Positions 16,701 through 23,509 of a stretch of 64,000 nt of DNA are shown here, in pieces. Source of the stretch: Deltaproteobacteria bacterium. GTDB lineage: Bacteria > Myxococcota_A > Polyangia > Polyangiales > Ga0077539. Location of the stretch: the NCBI GenBank assembly GCA_947477565.1, contig CANJUR010000001.1, positions 215,996 through 279,995 on the forward strand, given 5' to 3'. The notes under the pieces were generated by a model, which searched no databases, was not told the DNA's origin, and saw only the letters and a program-made list of their open reading frames with translations. Position 1 is the first letter of the stretch, and each line of letters begins with the position of its first letter. Made by a program: the position numbers and the translations under genes.

Positions 16701-18354
16701 CGGCACTGTGGACTCCCGGAAGGTTGGCGTTGGTCCCCCATACGGGGTTGTGACACGCGACCCAGACGGCGCGGGCGTCGCGTACCCGGGGGTTGTCGGC
16801 GCGGGTCAGGTCGCGCCACGACTCGCAGCCCGCCGGGCCACCTCCCGCCGGATCGAGCAGGCACTCACGGTAGCGCGCCTCACGGACGGCTTCGCTGAAG
16901 ACGTTGTTCCACTCCGCGGCGACGGCGATGGTCACCGGCATGATGCGCTCGGGGTAGCTCTCCGAGAGGTGGTACGCGATCGGGCGCACCTGGCGCTGCC
17001 GATACGGAAGCAGGCACAGCCCCGAGCGGTCGTCGCGGGTGTACGCGATCTCGGTGTCACACGAAGACCCGGCGCCCACCGCGGCGCACTGCGCGTCGGC
17101 CTGGCGCTGGAGATCGGCGGCGTCGGTCGTTCGGCTGGTGGGTACGCAACGGCGGTAGATCTCGCCGCAGGTGCGGGTCGAGCCGTCGCACTTCGCCGTC
17201 AACGACTGGCTGACGCACTCGGCGTCGACGCGACAGGCGACGTCGCCGACCTTGTGGTCGAGGGTTCCGGCGGGGGTGGGCGCGTGGTGCTGCACCCAGA
17301 GGTTGTGCCGTTCGGCGAAGTGCCGGGTGTCGTACTGCCCGGGGCCGCCGAGGCGTTCGTTGTAGCCCGTGCGCCGGTTCTCGAAGAAGCCGAAGCGGTC
17401 CATGCGGCGGCCGTCGAGGGCGAGCGGCTGGTAGTCGCGCTGGGGGTCGACTCGCATGAACGAGACCCGCATGGTCACGTCGGCGGGCTGACAGCTCTGC
17501 GTCGCGCGATCGAACAGCAGGCACGCCTGGATGTTGCCGAGGCCCGCGAGGTAGGTCTGCTCAGGGTGCAGGATCATCCGGTTGGTGACGTCGAAGTAGC
17601 GCAGCGCGCGCGCCTGCCCACCGAGCGGGCCGTACTCGAACACCGGACGGTTGGGATCGTCGGGCGTGTTGGCGAAGGTGACCGGCTCCGCGGGGATCGT
17701 TCCGGAGAGCCCAGCCAGGGGGCTGAACGATCCGACGAGGTTGCGCGACCAGTCGATGCGCATGTACTGGCGCCGGTACCATGGGCGATCGGCGCTGTTC
17801 TCGACGACGACGTTGATCTCTTCGCCGGTCGTCGCGTTGTAGTCGCGTCGGATGTCGAAGTGACTTGAGACCGCGTACGCGGCGACGATCTCCGACTGTC
17901 GCGGGTTGTTGCTCACGGGCGGTCGGCCGGCGACGCCCTGGCCGTCGTGCAGGCGGTCGTAAGCCTGCCGCGCGATGAGCATGTTCTCGGTGACCTCCCA
18001 GTAGATGCGCTCGACCTGAGTGTACGACGAGATGCCGCTGCCGCCCGTCGTGGGCGGTTTGTCGATGATGGTCACCTGATGAAACCACTGCGCCTCGCGA
18101 CGAAGATCGTCCGCGGTCAATGAGCCGGGCATCGCCCCGCGCGACAGCACCGCGTACTGCACCGGCACCACCATCGACTTGTCGAGATAGTCAGGCTGCA
18201 CCCGGTTGATCGGATCGCGCTCCTGCGCGCAGCCGCCGGTGAATGCGACGGCGAGAGCGACGGCGGTGCCGAGCGCGATGCTCGCCGCGAATGAACGCGA
18301 GCTTGATGCGGGCTGGATGCGCAGCCCGCCTCTGCCCTTTGCGATGGGACTCAT
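13720..18354 (-). CDS. Large secreted zinc metalloprotease lipoprotein (HExxHxxGxxH)
   Basis: A 1,544-residue predicted lipoprotein. The start at 18354 is chosen for its GGAGG 7 bases upstream and the signal peptide that follows, ending in a lipobox with Cys after TGG (about residue 40). A zinc site HELGHSVGERH lies near residue 898, and a Met-turn-like SSVMDY about 75 residues later, the arrangement of metzincin-like proteases; HNF after the third His recalls the DUF4953/DUF5117 family. Asp/Cys-containing segments around residues 390-440 (CRVDAECVSQSLTAKCDGST) suggest disulfide-bonded parts. It probably acts at the cell surface on proteins. It is monocistronic, with convergent kinase debris downstream and a repeat-rich gap upstream. 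Confidence 0.82.
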   Translation of the reverse strand: MSPIAKGRGGLRIQPASSSRSFAASIALGTAVALAVAFTGGCAQERDPINRVQPDYLDKSMVVPVQYAVLSRGAMPGSLTADDLRREAQWFHQVTIIDKPPTTGGSGISSYTQVERIYWEVTENMLIARQAYDRLHDGQGVAGRPPVSNNPRQSEIVAAYAVSSHFDIRRDYNATTGEEINVVVENSADRPWYRRQYMRIDWSRNLVGSFSPLAGLSGTIPAEPVTFANTPDDPNRPVFEYGPLGGQARALRYFDVTNRMILHPEQTYLAGLGNIQACLLFDRATQSCQPADVTMRVSFMRVDPQRDYQPLALDGRRMDRFGFFENRRTGYNERLGGPGQYDTRHFAERHNLWVQHHAPTPAGTLDHKVGDVACRVDAECVSQSLTAKCDGSTRTCGEIYRRCVPTSRTTDAADLQRQADAQCAAVGAGSSCDTEIAYTRDDRSGLCLLPYRQRQVRPIAYHLSESYPERIMPVTIAVAAEWNNVFSEAVREARYRECLLDPAGGGPAGCESWRDLTRADNPRVRDARAVWVACHNPVWGTNANLPGVHSAAEMAAAQASGWDTDACGAQGTVARLGDIRYSMIASVNQYDANGPWGLAGISGDPETGEVISGRGAVWQTVTDTQASFATDMVRILNREVSAERFAQGQTVLDSYDYIRASGGREERTGRNVPNQPRPVHRDVSTRTELDTLLQQTTFDHFVGVDTETLSPNDIDRLSTQIDGTHTEDALVRNLGALHRDRVALSPAGDTAQSRMERLRGTGLESALMDREMRLAGGADPSQSPSPTTTQVASPFRENSMQWRALQEQQRRLLEEHECRYEANAFSDDVITTMLARFRRNEVPADVRFGRTWNFHRNGAAACAEAASTTDGGESDCPLNYEEVERYLQQYIHYGVLLHELGHSVGERHNFSGSADAINYFDRYWQLRVTAGNADPTAPGVPADQIRPRFEHMANGLPFYSPAEEAGGVEEYGYSSVMDYKGWNEDAHGLGRYDRAFVLHGYVDMVEAFDNVADPAAALVAFEGTTGGYQGALRVAFGGTRKAPTVVSPHYTDIPRIVGLDARGLPNVGNANRYMVFLNETERRNYGAFDWAADHTNVTSAGRDGRAAAAEHVLVPYMFNTDGYANSIWNTQRYDAGADMFESMRYVSQHYQDYYFANSFSRGRATFNVSGYRSRMAGRYLDQAYYSMRGVAYLGNIYQNFYAGVAGFESLLNSPTFQAGRLGSSLIVDMFVNAILMPQASVVNPNSGRHCPVTRVDGTVVYDRVNGNVGCVDIPIGAGREYSSYYDFGSGNFWRERIVNVGSFHDKSMSLNYLTDTFIWSPDRLLIEFQDPQRFQINLYTLYPAQTLRFFGSLLSRDHDDIGVQVRPRAFEEPELIRTHLATLNLPPGLAVGQSQRNPLLRSIDPNLGFSLELQALTYLFGQLDAAFDRTARLSTRVWREGDTWAVPAGEGRSFVTFTNPFTGLTYAAVHAGAGVGEVGREVGLSRRDTVLNETGIAGRMLGYANRLATGYRSATGAARNNVEQQLRSYIDLIEQTRQFSGMYN

Positions 18355-18597
18355 GCAGTGACCTCCGAAGTCGGTTGAACGTCGCCTGGCGCAGCCGCGC
18401 CGCGAATCAGCGGAGGGTAAGTGTGTGGGATGGCCATCCCGTTCATCAAGCTGAACGATTGGCGACTTCGATCGGTCGGAGAGACGAACGCGGGAGTCGG
18501 TCAGCGCGCGGGCGAACCGTTTCGCAGCGGATTGGCTCTTCCGGTCGGCCAGAGCAGGCAGTTGGCGGCGGGGGATAAGCGCTCCAACGCCCCTGTC
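18355..18597. other. Upstream region of the metalloprotease gene
   Basis: No convincing gene seen. It should contain the promoter of the minus-strand metalloprotease gene, but I cannot point to a confident -35/-10 pair. Confidence 0.4.
18362..18366 (-). promoter_or_regulatory. Shine-Dalgarno for the metalloprotease gene
   Basis: GGAGG on the minus strand, 7 bases before ATG 18354. It fixes the start within a frame that remains open for another 86 codons upstream. Confidence 0.7.
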
Positions 18598-18737
18598 CCT
18601 TCTGGCACGCATCCGCTCCAGTGACCGAAAAAGATAGCGGTTTGGCGAAGCGCCACCGCGGGCGAGTCGCAGTCAACCACCCGGCCTCGGGCGCTTCGCC
18701 GGGGCGCGGTTGAACAAAGCCGCGGAGCCTCCGAGTG
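18598..18737 (+). repeat. About 140-bp dispersed repeat, copy 2
   Basis: Partner of 12736-12876 in direct orientation. The two copies bracket the kinase fragment and the metalloprotease gene (about 5.7 kb), so recombination between them could delete that block. Confidence 0.8.
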
Positions 18738-18982
18738 GCCGTCCGTCGTCGATGCGGGAACAGGGTTGGCCCTCGATCGACCGGTGCACCCGCAGCGGTG
18801 CAGTGGGCCGCGCCGCCATCGACCGCGACCTGTCGGTGCGACCTCGTGAGGGCTCCGTTTGGTGACCCGAGATGCGGCGCGCTGCCTGTTGGCGGCATCG
18901 GCGCACGCGGCGCACGCACCCCTGCAACGAGCGCCTCGCACGCGAGCGCCAGAGGGTGTCCCGGTGGGTCGTACGCGCGCCC
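18738..18982. other. Non-coding stretch between repeat and transposase remnant
   Basis: No gene or clear structure recognised. It may include the decayed end of the adjacent IS91-like element. Confidence 0.35.
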
Positions 18983-19595
18983 TCACGAGGTGTCCCATGA
19001 AGACGACGTCGGTCGTTCGTCGAGCGGATGTCGCGTCAGCCGACCGGTGCCACATCGCACGCACCGATCGGCATCGATACCCGTCAGCGCCATCAGTCGC
19101 TCGACCCATGTCGGCGGCGCGCCCTTTCCGCTCGTGGGCGTGTCGTCGGGCGCGAGCGTCGCCGCGGCGGGCGTCGTCGGCTGCGGTGGCGCAATCAACA
19201 CACGCGTTCTCTCCAGCGTGGTCGTCGCGTGGCAGGGCGCGAGCAGCCCTTCGGGAGCACTTGATGGACGAATCGCCTAAGAAACTCGACCCCCGAGAGC
19301 GTTCATGCCGCCCTTCGTGGCGAAGGTCATGCCGCGCTCGTCCATCGTGCAGAGGTACGCGTACACCTGCTCGGCGCGGCCAACACACATTCGCTTCGGT
19401 GGAGCGCCGTGCGTAGTTGCCCCTGCTCGCCACCCAGTGCGCGCCGTTGGGCGAGAGGCCGCCCGCGCTCACCACCGCGTGGATGTGGGGATGGAAGAGC
19501 AGTTCGCGCGTCTACGGTGTGCAACACCCTCGTGATGGCGGTAAGCGCGCCGAGTCGTCGCGGGTCGCGGGCCAGTGCAAGCAGCGTCTGCGCAG
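18983..19595 (-). pseudogene. IS91-like transposase remnant, copy 2 (C-terminal part)
   Basis: Minus-strand pieces in more than one frame match the C-terminal half of the remnant at 29768-30711: LVLALARDPRRLGALTAI, VSAGGLSPNGAHWVASRGNY, TPTSGKGAPPTWVERLMALT and CVRCGTGRLTRHPLD. The zinc-finger N-terminus is missing; homology stops about 30 bases from the end of the FG-GAP gene. A deletion removes the TRIRHYE segment present in the other copy. The frame break before the histidine-rich HPHIHA segment is shared with copy 1. Confidence 0.8.
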
Positions 19596-19625
19596 CGGTC
19601 GATCGCACCCTCGCGGGAGTGACCG

Positions 19626-21326
19626 CTACGGGCCGAAGCGCACGCGCGGGCGCACGGCCAGCGCGACGCCGTCGAGCGCCACCTCCACCCGCACGCTGCC
19701 CGGCGTCGTCGGCGCCACCAACCAACGGTGAGTTCTCCCCGTGGCGTCGGTCGTCGCGGGCCCCTCCCACGCGCACGCCCCGCTGCACCCGATCGTCGCG
19801 GCGAGCGCACCGGCCGCGGCGGCGTCGACCACCACCTCGACGCGGGCGGTGCCGTCGGCGGGCGCCACGCGCGGCGCGACGGTGAGCACCCTCGGCTCTT
19901 CGACAGCTGCGTATGCCCCCGTCGGGAGCGACCGCAGCGACTGCCGCACGCCGCTCGGCCAGGTGACGGTGACGTCCGCGCGGTCGAGTGCGCCCACCGC
20001 GAGCACCACGCCGCGGTCGTGCTCGCCGCCGATGGGCGACTGGCCGCCCGCGACGACCACGAGCGGCGGCGACGCGCCGTCGAGGCTCACCCGCGCGCCG
20101 GACGCTTCGGGCGACGACACGGTGCCGCGGAGCCGCAGGCCGACCCAGTGCCCGCGCGCCGTGAGCCGGTCGCGCAGCACCACGAGGGAGCGCGCGTCGC
20201 GGTCGCTCGCGACGCAGTCGGGCTGCCCGTCGAGGTCGAAGTCCGCGCACACCACGCGCTGGGCGTTCATGGTCGCGTCGAGCACCGCAGGGCCCACGCA
20301 CCCGAACTGCCCGTCGCGCCGGTTGAGGTAGAGCGTCGCGGGGGCGGAGGAGGCCATCGCGCCGCCGAGGGAGAGCACGAGGAGGTCGCTCCAGCCGTCG
20401 AGGTCGGCGTCGAGGGCGGCGCAGCCCCAGGCGAAGTCGGTGTCGCGCGAAGTGACCGGCGCCGCGTCCGGGTCGGGCGCGAGGTCGCGGCGCCCAGTGG
20501 CGTGCAGCAGCAGGTTGGCGTCGGTGACCCCGCTGATGAAGTAGTCGATGCGACCGTCGCGGTCGGCGTCGAGGGGGCACAGGCTCATCGGCTGCGACGT
20601 CGCGAAGAGTTCCGTGAGGCGCGCGTCGCGGTCGAATGCGGGCTCGTCAGCGCGGCGGCCCCAGCCCATCCAGCCGTGGTCGAAGTCGGCGACGACGAAG
20701 AGGTCGCGCGCGCCGTCGCCGTCGACGTCGTCAAAGTAGGTTCCGTAGCCGAGGTACGGATCCGACGCCGCGCGGGGCGCGAACGCGGGCGTGCGGTCAA
20801 GGAAGGTTCCGTCACCGCGCGCGGTGAGCAGCACGATGGGCGAGGCCGCGCGCTCGACGTACGACACCGCGAGGTCAGTGAGCCCGTCGAGGTCGATGTC
20901 CGTCGCGGCCACCTGCGAGGCCTGGCCCCGCGTCGGCGCCGCGAGCTCACCGCCGCCGTCGAACCGGCAGTCGCCGCGCCCGCGCCGCCAGTCGACGGTG
21001 CGACCGGCCAGCACGAGGTCGCTCACCCCATCGACGTCGAGGTCGACGAGCGTGGCGACCGTTGTCCCGGGCGGCACCGTGAAGCCCACGGGCCGCGCCT
21101 CGAAGCTCCCGTCGGCCCGCGCGACGAAGATCTGCGGGCTATTGATCACATCGGGCCGCCCGTCGCCGCTGCAGTCGCCCACCGCAAGGAAGGCCGAGGC
21201 CGAGCCGCGATACTCGCGCTCGACGGCGATCACGCCGGAGACGTCGGTGTTGCCGCACGCGCGGTCCTTGCACCCAGAGTGCGTTGCGGCGAGTGCAAGC
21301 GCCAGCAAGCCCGCGGCGGTCTTCAT
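19626..21326 (-). CDS. FG-GAP/VCBS repeat lipoprotein with ASPIC/UnbV-like domain
   Basis: A 566-residue exported protein. ATG 21326 gives a signal peptide with Cys after THSG (about residue 19), a probable lipoprotein. Residues about 45-390 hold repeated calcium-binding-like FG-GAP/VCBS units with D-x-D-x-D-G-x-x-D (DLDVDGVSDL, DIDLDGLTDL, DVDGDGARDL, DADRDGRIDY, DADLDGWSDL, DFDLDGQPDC), predicting a beta-propeller. The section around residues 425-490 (GGQSPIGGEHDRGV and VTVTWPSGVRQSL) matches the ASPIC/UnbV domain that follows such propellers in CRTAC1-like proteins. A C-terminal Ig-like portion closes it. The role is probably surface adhesion or ligand binding; the ligand is unknown. Confidence 0.85.
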   Translation of the reverse strand: MKTAAGLLALALAATHSGCKDRACGNTDVSGVIAVEREYRGSASAFLAVGDCSGDGRPDVINSPQIFVARADGSFEARPVGFTVPPGTTVATLVDLDVDGVSDLVLAGRTVDWRRGRGDCRFDGGGELAAPTRGQASQVAATDIDLDGLTDLAVSYVERAASPIVLLTARGDGTFLDRTPAFAPRAASDPYLGYGTYFDDVDGDGARDLFVVADFDHGWMGWGRRADEPAFDRDARLTELFATSQPMSLCPLDADRDGRIDYFISGVTDANLLLHATGRRDLAPDPDAAPVTSRDTDFAWGCAALDADLDGWSDLLVLSLGGAMASSAPATLYLNRRDGQFGCVGPAVLDATMNAQRVVCADFDLDGQPDCVASDRDARSLVVLRDRLTARGHWVGLRLRGTVSSPEASGARVSLDGASPPLVVVAGGQSPIGGEHDRGVVLAVGALDRADVTVTWPSGVRQSLRSLPTGAYAAVEEPRVLTVAPRVAPADGTARVEVVVDAAAAGALAATIGCSGACAWEGPATTDATGRTHRWLVAPTTPGSVRVEVALDGVALAVRPRVRFGP

Positions 21327-21479
21327 CGCTTCATACTCTAGGGGATAGCGATCCAAGGCCCCAGCCCTCCCGACACGAGTCTGTATTTCTCTCGCACTTC
21401 GTTCGAACGGCACTCCGGAGAGACCGCACCGTTCGAGGTGCGTTGGTGCTCATTGGTAGCGCGATGTTACGATGGCGAG

Positions 21480-22415
21480 ATGTTGCGGGTCGCAAGTCGT
21501 GGAGGGCGGGCACGCTCATTGGCGCTGAGCGTGTACCTGCTCGCGACCGGGGCCGGTTGCGTGAACGCCGGTGAGGTCGCTCGTGATGGGGCAGTTCGTG
21601 CAGCCGATGGGCTCGTCGGGGGCGACGGCACCGCCGAGAGAAGCGAAGTCCCTTCCATGGGGGACATCGCCGCCGCGCCTGACGACGTCGCCATCGTGGG
21701 GAGCGATGTCGGGGCAGACTCATCTCTGGGGTGTCCTCCGGGGATGAGAAGCATCCCAGGCGGAACCTTCGATATGGGCCAACCTGGCATTGCCGAACCG
21801 GTCCATCCAGTTCGATTAAGCCCCTATTGCATCGATCTGACCGAGGTGACTCTCGCCGCTTATCACATGTGCACCGCCGAGGGATGTACCGCACCCAACG
21901 TCGGCAATTTCTGCAACGAAGGTATGCCCGGGCGCGATCAGCACCCCATGAATTGCGTCGACTGGAATCAAGCGCACGCGTACTGCCAGTGGCGCGGTAT
22001 CGATCTGCCGACCGAGGCGCAGTGGGAGTTCGCTGCGCGAGGCTCTGACGGTCGGTCGTTTCCGTGGGGAAACAGCGCGCCCGGGTCGCAGCTCTGTTGG
22101 GGAGTGCCAACTCGAACATCGACCTGTCCGGTGCAGTCGTTTCCTGGCGGAGACTCTCCCTTTGGCGTGTCAGACCTCGCGGGCAATGTGTGGGAGTGGA
22201 CGCGAGACTGGTATGGACTCTATCCCTCTCCGGGCGGCGCAGCGATCGTCGACCCGTCGGGACCTCCTGCAGGCGTCAACCACGTGCTCCGCGGTGGCTC
22301 ATACAACATGATGACTCCCGAGCCCCTCCGCTCAGCCTACCGTTACAACGACTATCGCGCGCCTTCGCCGCACAACCACATCAGCGGGTTTCGCTGCGCA
22401 CGCGGGCCTCGCTGA
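21480..22415 (+). CDS. FGE-sulfatase (SUMF1) fold lipoprotein, probably non-catalytic
   Basis: A 311-residue predicted lipoprotein (ATG 21480; lipobox ATGAGC near residues 23-28). An Asp/Ala/Gly-rich linker leads to the formylglycine-generating enzyme fold: GMRSIPGGTFDMG, then LTEVTLAAY, DWNQAHAYCQWRGIDLPTEA, LAGNVWEWTRDW, RGGSYN and ISGFRCAR. True FGE needs a cysteine pair after RGGSW; here RGGSYNMMTPEPLRSAYR has none, so sulfatase-activating activity is unlikely. Such domains often serve as binding modules or in other oxidase roles. Some rows are lower in G+C (35/60). It converges with the next gene, 3 bases apart. Confidence 0.85.
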   Translation: MLRVASRGGRARSLALSVYLLATGAGCVNAGEVARDGAVRAADGLVGGDGTAERSEVPSMGDIAAAPDDVAIVGSDVGADSSLGCPPGMRSIPGGTFDMGQPGIAEPVHPVRLSPYCIDLTEVTLAAYHMCTAEGCTAPNVGNFCNEGMPGRDQHPMNCVDWNQAHAYCQWRGIDLPTEAQWEFAARGSDGRSFPWGNSAPGSQLCWGVPTRTSTCPVQSFPGGDSPFGVSDLAGNVWEWTRDWYGLYPSPGGAAIVDPSGPPAGVNHVLRGGSYNMMTPEPLRSAYRYNDYRAPSPHNHISGFRCARGPR

Positions 22416-22418
22416 GCA

Positions 22419-23141
22419 TTACGGCGCGCTGCAGAATCCCGCGTCGCACGAGAAGCGCCTCGCGCAGAGCGTCGGCGGATCGCAGCAGCGTTGCCCCAGG
22501 CGACCGCAGTCCTCGGGCCGCGCCTCGCACTCGCCCGCGGCGTTGCAGGCGAGGCCCATTCCACACACCTCACCAGCATCGCAGCAGGGCGCGCCGTTGC
22601 CCCCGCAGCCGACCCCGAACACACAGCGGCCCACCGCGCAGTCGAGGCCGAACAAGCAAGTCGTCCCGCCGCAGCAGGCCAGGCCCAGGCGCCCACAGTC
22701 ACCGTTGGCCCGCGAGCACAGTCCCCCGGAGCACACCCCAGACATGCAGGACATGGCCGCGTCGGCCTCGCAACACGCAAGGCCGATGAGGCCGCAGGCG
22801 ACGCCCTCGGGAACAGGGCGACACCTGTCCGCAGCACACACGCCAGACACGCATGTCGCAGCCCCATCGAGGTCGCAGCACGGCTCTCCCATGAGCCCGC
22901 AGGAAACGTCTTCGAGAACCGGGCGGTCGAGCAGAACCGGTCGATCATCGGCAGGTCCGCTGTCGGATCCGTTGTCGGTCGTCGCGTCTGATGCCCGCGG
23001 AGCAGCGCCGTTCACGGCGGGGCGCAGCGCGTTCTGCGGGCAGCCGAAAAGCGCGATCACTGACAGCATCACAACGCCCGAACATCGCGGCCACAAGGTC
23101 AACGCACGCTCAGCATCACGATACTTCCTCACCGCGAGCAT
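22419..23141 (-). CDS. Cysteine-rich predicted lipoprotein
   Basis: Up to 240 residues. The N-terminus has a hydrophobic stretch ending in LFGC (near residue 34 from the 23141 start), suggesting a lipoprotein; an internal ATG at 23069 gives a shorter leader. Neither start has a good Shine-Dalgarno. After an Asp-rich linker there are five to six repeated disulfide-type units with a G-x-x-G-x-x-CC core (GLMGEPCCDL, GLIGLACCEA, GRLGLACCGG, GNGAPCCDA, GRLGQRCCDP). No enzymatic motif is seen; probably a cell-surface protein. It is convergent with the FGE-fold gene. Confidence 0.72.
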   Translation of the reverse strand: MLAVRKYRDAERALTLWPRCSGVVMLSVIALFGCPQNALRPAVNGAAPRASDATTDNGSDSGPADDRPVLLDRPVLEDVSCGLMGEPCCDLDGAATCVSGVCAADRCRPVPEGVACGLIGLACCEADAAMSCMSGVCSGGLCSRANGDCGRLGLACCGGTTCLFGLDCAVGRCVFGVGCGGNGAPCCDAGEVCGMGLACNAAGECEARPEDCGRLGQRCCDPPTLCARRFSCDAGFCSAP

Positions 23142-23509
23142 TGGTTGTTGGGCCTTTCACCACGAAGGCCAATGGTACGTCGTTCGAGCGATCCGGGAGC
23201 CCGCCTCGCAGGAGTTCCGGGGGACGATCGTAACCCCTCGAAGACACAGACCCGGAAACCGTCGCGGGTCCGCAGAAACGTGCTGCCGCAATGGGATCGC
23301 TGGATAGCGGTCATAGGCGCTCCGGCCGCCAGCGAGGCTGCTCCCGCGCGGTGAGCGGGTGCTCTCGACGACGCAAACCAAGGGAAATCTGCATGTTGGA
23401 CGGTGAACTCTCGCGGATTCGTGCAAGAAGAGTTGGGGTTTTGCATCGCTAGTTCTCCTCTGCCAGGGACGCGTCCGCGATTCCGGCGACGCATCGCCAA
23501 GAAGGAGAA
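23142..23509. other. Intergenic region between divergent cysteine-rich genes
   Basis: This 368-base gap separates the divergent genes at 23141 (-) and 23510 (+). It carries dispersed repeat copy C. A purine-rich AAGGAG at 23502-23507 precedes the plus-strand gene. No other gene seen. Confidence 0.5.
23326..23390 (+). repeat. Dispersed intergenic repeat, copy C
   Basis: Contains CGCCAGCGAGGCTGC, CGCGCGGTGAGCGGGTGC, TCTCGACGACGCAAACC and AAGGGAAATCTGCAT. Same order as copies A, B and D. It lies about 120-180 bases before the start of the gene at 23510 and in the same orientation. Confidence 0.75.

Noticed and set aside
16099-17868. A 589-codon plus-strand frame opposite the metalloprotease
   Set aside because: Antisense to a gene with signal peptide and zinc-binding motif; composition is Val/Arg/Gly shadow-like.
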